Below are positions 49,545-61,409 of a stretch of 64,000 nt of DNA, one piece after another. How positions within the stretch are numbered: position 1 is the stretch's first letter; every line of letters starts with the position of its first letter. The notes under the pieces were generated by a model. It searched no databases. It worked only from the letters and a program-made list of their open reading frames with translations, and had not been told where the DNA came from. This DNA comes from Prunella strophiata (Eukaryota > Chordata > Aves > Passeriformes > Prunellidae), in assembly GCA_036583965.1 (NCBI GenBank), contig JAZBQD010000017.1, positions 25,640,385-25,704,384 of the forward strand, written 5' to 3'. A program made the translations under genes and the position numbers.

Positions 49545-50960
49545 CTGAGGATGGCTCACCCGCTGGAGATCATCTAGTCAAGCCCTGGGACAAAGAAAGG
49601 CCACCTACACTAAGTTGCCTTGAACAGTATTTGTGTTTTAAATCTGCCCAAGGATGGAGACTTCACAATCTCTCTGGGCAAACTGCACCAGCGGTCAAAC
49701 AGCCCCAGAGGAAAAACACTTTCGTATTTAACTTATATTTCAATATTTATCTAATGCCTCTAATCCTTAACCCCTGAGGAGAGCCTGGCCATGTGCCCAT
49801 CCTTCAAGTACTTACAGAAATGGAAAAGTTCTCCCTCTGAGCCTTCTTTTCTCCAAGCTGAACAGTCCCAGACCTCTCAGCCTGTCTTCATAACAGAGAT
49901 ATTCCATTCCCTTTGTCATCTTTGTGACTGCTGGATTGATTTCAATATGTTCATGTCTCTTGTACTGTGAAGCATGGAACTAGACTCAGCACTCCAGGAG
50001 TGACCTCAGCAGTGTTGGACAGAGGGAAAGGATGATGCCTACCTGCTGGCAGTGGTGGTTCTAATGCAGCACAGGAGGCTCTGGTTGTCTTTTCTACAAC
50101 GGTATCTTACTGCCTCATATTCATCTTCTTGCCCTCAAAAGAAACCTCAGGTCCTTTTCTGAAGAACTCCTTTCTGTCCAACTGTCCTTCAGCACTTTCT
50201 TGTGCATTGGTCTTTCTTTTGCTACTGATATACCTACAGGAATCTCTCTTATTGCCTATTATATTTGTCACCCAATCTGAGTTGGATGAAATTTGCCTTT
50301 CTTATGCCTCTCTCTGCATCTTTGAGCAATGCCTATATTTCTCCTGGGTCATCTTACCCTACTTCTCATTCTCATATGACTCATTTGTTTGTCTGAATTT
50401 TGTCAGCAGATTCTTGATCATCCACACAGGTCTCCTGCTCCCTTTTTTAATCTCCTGAATTTTCCCATTCAAGCTCAAGAATAGAGTAGATCCGTACTGA
50501 ACTTGGGGGACATGATCATTGGAATTCAAGCATTTCTCCTGAACCACTCCACTCATGCTTCCCACTGGATTCTTCTAAGTGGTTCCCCACCTAAGTCTGC
50601 TGCTCTGCCAGCCAGAATTGTGGTCTTACTTTTTGTTCTGCTGCTTCCTTTTAGAAAGTTGTACTCCATCACCTCATGGTGACCACAGCTGAAGGATTCC
50701 CTTGCTTCTGATGTAATTAGTCCACATGCTCAGTCTTTCTCCTCTTTTGATTTGGTGAGTTTCTTGGGTGGGTGGCCTTTGCATCACAATGTCCCCCTGT
50801 TGGAATTACCTTTCACCCAGTTGGACACAGTAACTGTGTTGTGACTTCAACACAGTTAATGAATTTGTTTTCCTTGTGGCCTGTAAGTTCTGTATTCCTT
50901 GTGTCTATTATCAGTAATACATTCTTCTTCCCATCTTTGTCATCCTCCCCTAGGTCTGAC
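49545..50960 (-). mobile_element. CR1 LINE with internal RT deletion
   Basis: From high to low coordinate on the minus strand, 50960-50210 matches the endonuclease-to-linker part of CR1 ORF2. Plus-strand markers are 'ctccatcacctcatggtgacc', 'tgggtggcctttgcatcacaatgtc', 'atccacacaggtctcctg' and 'tacctacaggaatctctc'. 50190-49545 matches the 3' section ('aggtccttttctgaag', 'ctctcagcctgtcttcat', 'gatcatctagtcaagcc'). The whole reverse-transcriptase core that should lie between is missing, so the join at about 50190-50210 marks a large internal deletion. Coding capacity is destroyed. How far the element extends above 50960 is uncertain. Confidence 0.82.
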
Positions 50961-51678
50961 AAAACACCTGGACAGTAGTAGCACTTCTTTCTTATGTCAA
51001 GGTCCTGTTGCAGGACGTTATTTTCTGGGTATCCATAGAGGCATATTTGGCGTGGGGGAGGAGGAGGGCTTCAAAAGTCAGTTGTCACAGATGCCTTAAC
51101 TTGGGGTGATCTTTGATCAGTGATATGCCTATGAGAAGTTTCTTATTGTCTGGATGTATTATCCAGGATTTATTAACCACACCTCACCTCTGCCAGGACT
51201 GGAGTTAGCACTATCCTTCTGTGCTTATCACATGGCAGAGTCTCTCTGTTGCTTTAGCAGTGTTTGAGACAGGCAACCATGCTCTTTAAGTCCTTAGACC
51301 ATATCAGTGAAGACTAAGCCCTGTGAAGTGGATGTGCTTTCAAGTTGTAAGAAGAAAGCTTCACCTACTTCTTGATTAGGAGGTCATGGCAGACATTAAC
51401 AACACCAATCACATTTGTCTGCCTTAGCCCTGAGCCATATGTCCTCAGCTCTCTCCTGTCCCATTGCCAGCTCATCTAAAAGATCCCAACACAGGGCACA
51501 GAAAATTATGCACTAAGTCCTGTTTCTCATGGCTTTCTCTGCCACCTGTGCTTCCAACTATTATACAAATAAAAATGGAAACTTCAGCAACAGAGACACC
51601 TAGAGACACAGAGACACAGAGATATTCTTTGAAGCACAAAGGTAATTGCCTGGAGATAACTACCCATTTTCACTGAAA
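50961..51678. other. Moderately GC-rich DNA, possibly more CR1
   Basis: Composition resembles the adjoining CR1 more than the A/T-rich flanks, but I cannot match specific CR1 words with confidence. A short run of 'gagacac(a/c)' units (51592-51620) is a local repeat. Confidence 0.35.
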
Positions 51679-51717
51679 TTAAATAAATAAATAAATAAAA
51701 GAAAAAAAAAAAAAAAA
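51679..51717. repeat. (AAAT)n and A-run
   Basis: About five AAAT units run into an A-rich stretch. It is a simple repeat. Confidence 0.88.
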
Positions 51718-54204
51718 CATAACAATTCTCTAAGACAGAAGTTTAATCAAAGAAATAAGGATACATTTGATCTATATAGTAGGGCAAATAAGGTCATCTT
51801 CTTTAATGAAACAGCTCATCACCTGTTGTCACCTCTTATGTTCATGTGTAGAGCACTACAACCTCTTTTCTGACTGCAAGCAGAAAAAAAACTTCCTTAT
51901 CCACTTCTAATCACAGCTACTCAAATTGATTCACAAATTAAATAATTCATTTGGAAAATATTAGTCTTTCACAGGTAATTTGAGAAGAAATAGTGTTGAT
52001 GAATTCTTTTTTTGATTATTTTTCTGATGATTCTATTGCTGGAATATTCTCAGAAAGAGCTAATTTCTTCAAGCTCAGGTTAGCCACTGAGTCACTAATT
52101 TGATTAATGTTTATCAGGTATTCTTTTATTGAAAATTTAGTTTTTCCATAGATCATGTTTCTCAAATATGAAATTTTAATATCTAGTGATAATTTAGAGA
52201 TAAATTTTTTTGCAGTAGTTTCACACATAGGACACGCCCAAAGGTAGTTGAAAAACCTTCCTAATGTAAAATTTGCATGGACTTAAAGATATTGATTAGA
52301 AGACACACAATTAAATGCCCAGCAGTTAGAGGCTGCAGGTACCTTGGTGCTACATAGACTAGTAAAATCTAGAGATAAAGGAAAAAAAGGCAAAGGGAGA
52401 AAAAAAAAAAGGAAAAATAAGAGTACACATGTTTTCATTGTTATATTTGTTTATAAGTCAAAAATTACTATTTCTTAACAGAATGTGTAGAGGGTCATTG
52501 GAGCAGGAAAGCACATACAGAACATTTTTAATCTAATATTATTTCTGTCTTGAGACAAAATAAATAAGCAATAACTTTTTCTATATTGCAATGCACACAG
52601 CAACCTATTACATTGGGGAAAGATTGTGGTACCTTTGTTCTAAAACAGGAACCATTAAATAGTTGCTCTAGTGAAAAAGAAAGAGAAATTGATGTTTATT
52701 CCTGATTTGAATTAGGTAGCAATTGAAAAATCAATTCTGTTTTCTACTCTCTTAATTAGGAAAAAATCCATCAGAACCAAACAGTGTAGACATCTCATGA
52801 AAATTTTAGCTCTTAAATCCAGGTTTGCACTGGGGGTTTATGCTATAAGTTGTTTAGAAATGAAATAATAAGGGAAAATTTCTCTATTTTTTATATTCTC
52901 CAGTCACAGTAATGGTAAAAAATGTGCCATAATCTTCACCTTAACTTAATTATATGACAGGGGAAAACAGTTTTTTTCCCTTATTCTGGTACATCTGTGT
53001 TATCGTTCATCAATCTTTTTGGCATAAACATAATGTTTACTGAAGAATATGAACAGCTCATGGACAGTTCACATACTCACAACTGTCTTTCTTTTTTCTC
53101 CTTTTTATGAAAGTGTGTCCTTATTTTGCAACAGCATACAACAAATTTTTGTCCTGTCTTTCACTCTTGTATTACCTCAGATACAAAAATGGGCTCATCC
53201 CTGTCCAAAAGACTGTTTACTACTAAATTGGGACCTTATTTCCAATTACTCTTTTTGCTACCACTGTTGTCGCTATTGATTTAGAAAAGTAACATTTAGT
53301 AAAACTTCCTTTCTTTTAAAGCAGAAACTGTTTAATCTGATCAAGATGGAGTGCAAAGTGACTTGATGTGAAAAATTATTTATTTCAATATGACTGAACT
53401 TTTTCAATTCAGTCAATATAACTTAAGTAGTAAAAATTAAAGGTACAATTGCAAAAAATTATCTGTTCTCTTAGACAATAGAGAGATTGGTGCCAAAATG
53501 ATCCAGTTGTAAAGGATTGATGCAATTTTGAAGAAAAGCAAGTTAGTAAGTTACTCAGAGATATGCTGATACGCCCATGACCTACTTGAAAATTGTTCAT
53601 AATTTTCCCATTCAAACATGCTTTTCCTCATCTATAATTATCTACAAATTCAAAAAAAAATCAAGATTTCACAGATAAAAGGTCTAAGACCCTTAACTAC
53701 AACGCATCATGACCAAAGTAGTTCAGTAGTTCAAAATAGACCAATAGTTCAATAGCAGACAGAACCCTGCTATTTCAGGTGCAGAAGAAATTCCCTAAAA
53801 ACCTTATTTGAAACACAGTCATCTGCTTTCTGAAACAAAGAAACAATTTTTATCTGAAAACAAAGAGACAGAAATTGAAGAAGAGTGTGTTTTTTTCTAG
53901 CCCATAAGAAATAAATAGAAGCAGAGAAAGATTACTTACTCCTCACTTCTTTAAAAAGCCAAGGAAGCCTCTGATAAGGATGAAGGTGGCAACTCTGCAT
54001 CCTGAAACAACTTAGTAAGGTTCATTCTGCAAATATAGATGACTGGGGAGTTATACCTAGTCTGCCCAGTAGGCTTGGATTGCTAGGTAAATGTAGGAGC
54101 TCTGTGTGCATATGGTCAAACCACAGGCTGGTAAAAAGATGGTCAAACATTAAGAACAAAGGAATGGAGCCAAAGCTCCTTGAGCTACATTTTTCCTTTC
54201 CATT

Positions 54205-54205
<1 letters not shown>
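51718..54205. other. Unique A/T-rich DNA, no feature recognised
   Basis: No supported gene or mobile element was found. A short A/G-rich patch lies at 52378-52418. Confidence 0.45.

Positions 54206-54247
<42 letters not shown>
54206..54247. repeat. C homopolymer, 42 nt
   Basis: An uninterrupted run of 42 C (G on the minus strand). Frames read poly-Pro or poly-Gly and are artefacts. Runs of this length are rare in vertebrate DNA and error-prone in sequencing. The exact length in the assembly should be treated as approximate. The G strand can form quadruplexes and the C strand i-motifs. Confidence 0.97.
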
Positions 54248-54249
<2 letters not shown>

Positions 54250-54315
54250 GAAGACAGTAGAAACGGCATGGATAGCATTTTGTCATTTTTCTTTTTTTCC
54301 CTTTGCCTTGCAGGG

Positions 54316-54371
54316 AACAAAACAAAACAAAAAAAAAACCAAACAAAAAAAAAAAACCAACAAAAAAAAAA
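54316..54371. repeat. A-rich CAAAA-type tract
   Basis: A runs broken by C or CC, about 70 bp after the C homopolymer. It is low complexity. Confidence 0.88.
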
Positions 54372-55929
54372 TTCTCCATTTCCTTTATGTTAAAAATAAG
54401 ATAGAGATATCTTTTCTAACAGAGCAACACTTATGGTAAGAAACAAGTTGACATTTGTTCACATGAACTGCTCTAATGGCCTCCAGAGGGTAAGAGCTGT
54501 TTTAAAAGAACTTTTTACCTGAGAAATTTCCAAAGGTAACTTAATTAGTTGTATTGTGAATTAAATTTTCCAGAAGAAAAAATAACTAGGATGACAATTA
54601 AAAATATTATTGCAAATAATATTTGTATCACAATTTTATTAATAAGATCACAAATTATCATGCTTCTGTGAATTTTTGATACAGAGATGGTATCAAAGAG
54701 ACATGAAAGTAAAAGACTTACCAGTCTACAAGGCTAGTCTGGTGCAAGTAGCTGTCAAATTCAGTGCTATGAATATATTTTGCAGAAAAACTGTGGATTG
54801 TTTGGGGTTTTTTTTGCTGCTGTTATTTTATTTCCATGAATCATATATTTCTTACAAAAATTATTGCAGTCTCAAATAATTTGAAGCTTTAGTTCAAAAT
54901 TTGTAGATATGGCTATTTCTCTGCAACACAGTTAAATGATAACAATAAAATATTGATATTTCTACTTGTTTAGGTATTTTCTAACCTTCCTACCATTCCC
55001 ACAAAAGAGCAGGGGTGACAAAATCCTATATGTTCAGACATTCATGCAAAAGGAAGAAGATGGAGGCTGAAAATCTTCAGGCTTTTTAAAAATGTACATA
55101 ATTTCTAGTTAGGTACAATAATGCTTATAGAATGCATGTAGTGTTAAACAGTTAGGATGCTCCACCACTATCATCAAAACATTTCCAAGCACTTCGTAAC
55201 CTCCAGGAGTTTCCTGACTGCAGAAGTGATTCAAACTGAGGCATAGTCACAGGGACAGGATTATTTTCATCTTCTGAATCACAGATCAGAAATAAGACAA
55301 CTTCAGGAGAAACCCAAACTTAGTTATTTCTACAGACTCTTTTTTTCACTTTTCAAGTTTTTCTTAATCTCTACAACTGTTTCTTTGAAACAGGCCTGAT
55401 ATATTTTTTCTTTCCTTATAGATCCAAATTTTTGTTAATTTATACCCTAATTATTGTTTGTAATATAGCTATCCTTTTAATTTCTGTCTTGAACAGAAAT
55501 TCATGTTAATTTCTTCTTCTTTACACAGTTGCTTATTTGTGTCATTTGCCATGTTGCTGCATTGCTGGTCTAACCACAAATCAACATTGTTTTAAATTGT
55601 GTATCTTGTACCTCTCTTTGCTATCTGTTATACCTTGCAATTTTTCATGTTGTTATCTTGCTAGCACAGCCACAATTCATAGTCAGTGCTCCACATGCAT
55701 GGCAAAACATAGTTAAAAAACCTAAATTGAAAAAACCTCTTACAATCCCTTGTCAATTAATAGCTTTATGAATTTTAGCACCATTTTTTTTATAAGCAAA
55801 TTATTCTTTCCTTTACCAGTATTCATTCTCCATGTGTGAAACTTCCTCATTAAAAATATATTTCAGTAGCAATCACTGAGCCACTTCAAAGATTATAAAA
55901 TAATTTCACTTTCACTATATCACCTCTCT
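54372..55929. other. Unique A/T-rich DNA, no feature recognised
   Basis: Nothing supported was found on either strand. Confidence 0.45.
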
Positions 55930-56215
55930 GTGCTAACAGCTGGGCTGGAGAATTGGTGGGAGACACCCACAACAATATCTCCTCTTTTTTCTATCCCCCT
56001 AACCCCGAGTCTCTCTACCACATCATCACTGATGCTGAGCCTGTTCAGTCAAACCCCTCCTTTTCACTCCTTCACCTTGCTATCCTTGTCTATCACTCCA
56101 GAACAGCCTGTAGCCCTCCATGCCAACACTCCAGTCATGGGATTTATTCCACAAAATCTTCCTAATGGCAAAGACATCATAGCTCAGAAAACTCTCCAAT
56201 GCTTCCAGTTCATCT
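55930..56215 (-). mobile_element. CR1 LINE ORF2 upstream (endonuclease) fragment
   Basis: Plus-strand words 'agacacccacaacaatatctcc', 'gcctgtagccctccatgcc', 'aacactccagtcatggga' and 'aatggcaaagacatcatagc' match the antisense of the CR1 endonuclease section ('cccccaccacaatgtcacc', 'ccattccaacactccagtc', 'gccaataacatcgtagc'). The 112-codon plus frame here is therefore the antisense of a LINE and not a gene. The fragment lies about 5 kb above the minus-strand CR1 at 49.5-51 kb and continues it in the upstream direction, so the two may once have been one insertion. Confidence 0.7.
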
Positions 56216-59114
56216 TTTTTTCTCATAATACACATGGTGGTGCACAGATGTGTGTAAAGTATGTGTAAAATTCAGCTTTGTTCCTAAATCCTTAGTGTTC
56301 CTTTGAGCATTGTAAATGCTCCTATTTACATTGCCACCTAAATTTTCACACATATTTATTAATATCTTTTTTTGTTAGAAAATCCCCTTACTTTGGAAAA
56401 CTAAAAAATATTTCCACAGTTTGCACAAGACATCCCCAAATATGTTTCTTAAATTGACACAACCTGAGAAAGTACTATTATTTTTTTTTAATACCTTCTT
56501 ACTAAATAGTACAGATGTACTGTGATTACGTTTTTCCTGAATCTATAATTTAACTTCCTTTCAAATCTTTATTTAAGTTTGTCCTTGCTCTGTTGCAGAT
56601 ACCATTCATACCAGGGAGGAGAATTTCTAGATAGGAACCACAGGCAGCTGGCAGAAATCTGTATTAACATCTTTGAAACAGCTGTTTTGTTCGTTTCTTT
56701 ATTTTCTTAACTTCTATCCAAATTTCACTAATAATGTGGAACGCTCACATACATTCAGAGAACAAATCTCAATTAGAGGTATCAGTATTTTTCCCCAAAT
56801 ACATGTGGAATATTAAGACCAGAGGTAATTGTATCTAGTGGAATCTTTTCTACAAGGAACTGTCTAGTTGTGAAAGTCATTTACAGAAAAGGGGACATTT
56901 AGAGGAAAATAAATAATATTCTAACACATAGAACATCCCAGTGCTGCTCAAAACTTTGTAAATCACAAAAGCAAATAAAGAAAATAGCCAACTCTGGCAT
57001 TGTAAAGTTTCTCTGAAATCTGAATGTTCAAAGCCATAAAAATAGTTTTAAACTAAACCTTTGTTTTCACTCTGTTACAAAAAATGCTGGATGACCCTGG
57101 TTGCCTTCATCTCACATTTCAAACTGTTAGATGCTCTTCTGTTTTTTGCTCATAGGACTGAAATTTATCATGACTCAAAAGCGAAAAACACCTCACCTTA
57201 CTTAACAGTCTATGTTTAATTTTGCATATCCAAAAGCTATTCAAGATTTTATGCTCTGATGAGATCATGGAGTGCAAAAGAGGAATAGGAACTCAAGAAT
57301 GAGACAGTTCTTAGGGTTAAATATCCCACCACATTACAAAACATGAGGGTTGGATGCTCTTCCTTAATCAGCTGATGAGACCCTTGAAAATAACATGTTT
57401 GGCAAACCACCTTGTTAATGTAATATATACACTCAGATCATGTCCTAACTCTGACTTTCTTAAATATCTTATAGTATTTATGATTTAATTGCACTCTGTG
57501 TTTTTCTAAATGAACAGAATTAAGGAGACTTTGTGTCTGTCAACAAATTTTAACAGTGTTTGCTGACACTAAAAGAATCTGGTCAGGAACTTGACTCACA
57601 ACAGTAAAAATAAACACCTAAATATATACATATGAATATAACTGACTATTTTTTAACATCTTATAATGGTGCTGTCATACATATTTTTTCCAGCATTAGT
57701 GACTGGAAAAGGAACTACTATTTTAGCTTTGCCTAATACCAATGAAGATTTATATGAAAAGTTAAAAAGTTTTTTGGAAAAAAACTGAGAGTTCCAGTAC
57801 ACTCTGCCAGTAAAATGATTGCACTGCATTTTGCTTTTTTTTTTTTGCTGTATGAGAGGCACAAATTGAGTTATTCCCTCTCTCCTTTGGTCATTACCAC
57901 TTCCCAGACATTAATGAACAGATTTCTAAAGGGCGTGAACAGGGAAGATATATCGAATATATGAAAGTACAGACTGATTTCTTCTTTGGGCTTCATGGAC
58001 AAAGGACATTCAGTGGTATACAGTACAAAATTGCAGCTATAGGAAAGATAAATGAAATTACTGATGAAGTAATGGGTTGTGGATGGCAAATAATTTTCAA
58101 AGGAAAAATTTATTGAGCAAAACTGGGAGACAGCTAAAGAAATTGCATCTTCGGTTAGTAAGAAAACAAGTGCAAATTCTCCGGCAAAGAACACCTGGCT
58201 AAAAGGGCAAACCCCACCACTGTAGCTGTTTTCATGGAAACTTGACAACAACACAGTCACTAAAAAGAAATTAGAGAAGATGAATGAACACAGATTTAAA
58301 TCAAACAGTATCAAATAGCTCAATTTATCTTTCTATAAGAATCAGTTAACAAATTTCTTTTTCCCTGTACTCCCCTGGAAGGTCCTTAGCACCTATAACA
58401 TGCTGCACCCATTGCATCATCTAAGAATTCCATTTCTCATTTTCCAAGCTTTTTTTTTTCCTTTCCTCCTCTCCCCTGCCTTTCCCTCCATGCCCAAAAA
58501 AAAAAAAGAATGCTGTTAAGGATGACTTGAAAAAATAAATCTCACCTGATGTTACCTTTCCCCTGCTTTTATCTGCTTTTGAACATAAGGTCAGGACCTC
58601 TGGAATGGGAGAAGTACCCTGGTGATAGAATGAATGCTTGTACTAGAAGTTACCTTTCTCTAGCTGCATGAATAATATGTTGCAATAAACCATGGCAACA
58701 GAGTGTTACATTTCTTATTATTTATTCATTACATTATTATAGTAAAAATGTTCCACAGTTTGTCAGCAAAGATCCAGCCTTCCACACCATCCACCTCCCA
58801 TTGGGTCTGTTTAATCTACTTCAGGAGCAGGTTTTAAAGTCAAAACAAATCACTTATTATATTTCTAGGCAAATGACTAGTCTTCTTATATAAAGCTTCT
58901 GATAGAAAAACCAAAAATATCCTTCTCTTATCTTAGCTTTTTTATTGCAAAGGACAGAACAAATAAAGAATTTAAGAACATATAAAGCAGATCTGGGAGA
59001 AAAAAAAGGCCAAGACTTTTCAAGGCTTAATTATAATAACTTCCAATAATAGTTTTCTGTCCTAGGAGTAGAAATCTTTCTATGTGAAAGCTCTTTCTCT
59101 TGAGTGTTAAATTT
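56216..59114. other. Unique A/T-rich DNA, no gene accepted
   Basis: A 150-codon minus-strand frame (57871-58323) is the longest frame outside repeats. It is rich in Phe, Ser and Leu as expected of A-rich antisense, starts with no recognisable signal sequence logic and shows no known motif. I treat it as chance. No mobile element is recognised. Confidence 0.45.
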
Positions 59115-59895
59115 TTAAGTAGACTGACTATGTCCCAATTATGTCGATGTTGAGTGGTGCTCCTCAGAGGTCCATATCGGGTCAAGTGCTGTTTAATCAC
59201 TTCATCAGTGGCATAGACAGTGGGATTGAGTGCACCCTCAGCAAGTTTGTAGACAAAACAAAGAAGTTTTGCAAACTGTGTGATGTAGTTGAGACTCCTG
59301 AAGGATGAGATGCCGTCCATAGTGACATCTGCAACTTCAAGGAGTGGCTCCACAGGAACCTTATGAGGTGCAACATAGTGAAGTGCAAGGTATTGCATCT
59401 GGATTGTAGCAACCCCTGGTATGAAGACAGACTTGGGGATGAATGGATTGGGAGCCAAGAATGACTTGGGAGTGCTGGTAGATGAAAGGCTGGACATGAG
59501 ACACCAACTGAATCCTGTGCTGCCTCAAAAGAATCATGGCCATAAGGTCCAGGAAGGTGGTTCTGCCCCTCTGTTCCACCTCTTCCAAGAGGAAAGTCTG
59601 AGAAAGTGGGGTTTGCTGTGCCTGGTGAACAAAAAGCTCTGGGGACACTTTAATGTGGTTTTCTGATACTTGAAGGGGGGCTCACAAGATAGATGGGAGC
59701 AAACATTTTAGCAAGGCCTGTTGTGATAAGACAAAGGTTTTAAAGAGAAGGAGGGTCAATTTTGATTATATACAAGGAATATTTTGTTTTAACCATGATG
59801 GTGGTCAGACAGGCTTTCCAGGGAAGTTGTGGCTGCCCTGTTCCTGGAAGTGTTCAAGGAACACTTCGGGCCAGCACAAAAGTCTGGAGCAGGGA
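59115..59895 (+). mobile_element. CR1 LINE ORF2 C-terminal part and 3' region
   Basis: The plus strand reads 'ggtgctcctcagaggtccatatcgggtc', 'gtgctgtttaatcacttc', 'agtgggattgagtgcaccctcagc' and 'aagtttgtagacaaaacaaagaag', the CR1 RT region around the GTPQRS/FADDTK blocks. It then continues through 'gtgctggtagatgaaaggctggac' to the 3' section ('tttccagggaagttgtggctgccctgttcctggaagtgttcaagg'). Frames are disrupted. The typical terminal repeat is not visible, so the 3' end is lost or diverged. The 156-codon minus frame (59027-59497) is the antisense of this element. Confidence 0.9.
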
Positions 59896-59984
59896 AAGCT
59901 TATGCTTGGGGAAGAGGACCAGATTAGGGGATTCTGAAACAAAATGGACATTTATAAATTCTGATGCTGCCATGAGTGCCAGTG

Positions 59985-60560
59985 GAGTTGGCTGAAATAA
60001 TTTCAAGCCCACTCTCAATAAACTTTGATCATGGAAATCTGAAGGATTGGAGGAAAGTAAGTGTCACTCTTGTCTTCTAGAAGGGCAGGACCAGGGTACT
60101 ACCCAAGGAACTGCAGGTGAATCAGTTTCACCTCCATTTGTGGGAAGGTTAGGATGCAACTAATACTTGAAACCATTTCTATGCACATGTAGAACAAGAA
60201 GGTGCTCAACAGTAGTCAGCATGGCTTCACCAAGAGGACGTAATACTCAACGTAATACTCTGATAACCTCAAACAATAACATTACTGTCTTGGTATGTGA
60301 GGGGAGAATAGGATATTTTATACCTTGACTTTCCACTACAATCTCCAATACTATCCTAAAAAACCTTTTTGCTGTGAGGTTGACTGAGCACAGCAATAGG
60401 TTTCCCATAAATTTTTTGAAGTCTCTATCCCCAAAGATATTAAAAAAAAGTACTATTCCTGATTCTGGACAACCTGATATAGGTGATCCTGCTTGAGCAG
60501 GGTCCTTGGGCAAGATGACTTTCAGAAATCCCTTCCAACATCAACCATTTAGTGATCCTG
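59985..60560 (+). mobile_element. Second CR1 LINE copy, internally deleted
   Basis: It starts again upstream in RT ('ggaaatctgaaggattggaggaaagtaagtgtcactcttgtc...agaagggcag', then 'agtagtcagcatggcttcacc'). It then jumps at about 60250-60360 to the 3' section ('ctatccccaaagatatt', 'gatcctgcttgagcagggtccttgg') and ends 'cccttccaacatcaacc...gtgatcctgtaac'. Because upstream sequence follows downstream sequence of the previous copy, this is a separate insertion and not a continuation. Confidence 0.85.
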
Positions 60561-60779
60561 TAACAAACACTTGCAGAAGCACTTGAGAATGAAGGAGTCT
60601 CCTTAAATCTAAGAAGTAATTTTCAGAATCCAGATCCAAATGAGAGAAATCTTATGTGTTAATGAAAGAGCGCAGAAAAAAAGGCCAATTTCTTGATATT
60701 ATTTTATCCCTATAGCTATGGTGGTGCACTTCCCATGCAGACTCTGCTCTCATCTTCATCTCTTGTTTTCAAAAGGTCC
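60561..60779. other. Spacer between CR1 and LTR-type sequence
   Basis: A/T-rich, with no recognisable feature. Confidence 0.4.
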
Positions 60780-61375
60780 TGCTAAGCCTTGACCAAACCA
60801 TCTGAGCAGTGAAGCTTCCCTTGACCATACCAGTCAAGCTGTGAAGCACTTTGGGATCACTCCTGGTGTGATTCCACCAATTAAGGTGGGAAACAAGGGA
60901 TAAGCAGTTATCAGTTATAACCTTGGTAAAACATTTATCTGAATTTGCAGCCTAAGTAGAGTGGTACAATTTTGAATTGTAGCCCTAGTGGAATGTTTAT
61001 AAGTGCACTTTGGGTAGAAAGCCAGTAGTAGCTACTGACTCAGGTTGTGGACAGAATGGATACCTACTGAGGATCAAGTCAATCATTTTGCAACCCATGA
61101 GCAGAAGCCCTAAGTGAAGCCTTTTGAACTCTCCTGAACTGCTGCAGGCTGGGCCACCACGTCCCTATGAACAGAATGCTTCTCAGATCTCACAGACCCC
61201 CAAGTCTCTGGTACTTGAAGAATCATTGCTGATGATTAGACTGATATTCCAACACTCACACCCACACAGCCTCTATGCTCCTCAGGGTGCAAGCTTTGTC
61301 TGCTTGGAATCACAAAATGTGATGTGACTATTACACTAACCCGGGGTGAATTTTTGATAGGGATCTTTATAAACA
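60780..61375 (+). mobile_element. Possible LTR-retroelement fragment
   Basis: The base composition is more GC-rich than typical flanks, with a TATA-like TTTATAAGT at 60997-61005 and downstream CAC/CTC-rich sequence of the kind found in avian retroviral LTRs. I believe I have seen closely similar sequence repeated in songbird genomes, but cannot verify it here. No ends or duplication are established. It may be part of the same element as the minus-strand LTR that follows. Confidence 0.33.
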
Positions 61376-61409
61376 TAGGAAAAGTGTTAAGGTGGGGGTC
61401 TGATGGCTC

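Noticed and set aside
54080..54439. 119-codon plus-strand frame with a polyproline block
   Set aside because: The polyproline is the 42-nt C homopolymer and the C-terminal Lys/Gln/Thr block is an A-rich tract. There is no independent coding evidence.
55930..56268. 112-codon plus-strand frame
   Set aside because: The DNA matches the antisense of the CR1 endonuclease region, so the frame is not a gene.
57871..58323. 150-codon open frame on the minus strand
   Set aside because: Phe/Ser/Leu-rich composition expected of the complement of A-rich DNA, no recognised motif, no promoter or splice context. A frame of this length is plausible by chance among 128 kb of two-strand sequence.
59027..59497. 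156-codon open frame on the minus strand, the longest in the window
   Set aside because: Most of it is the antisense of a plus-strand CR1 reverse-transcriptase region, so it is a shadow frame.
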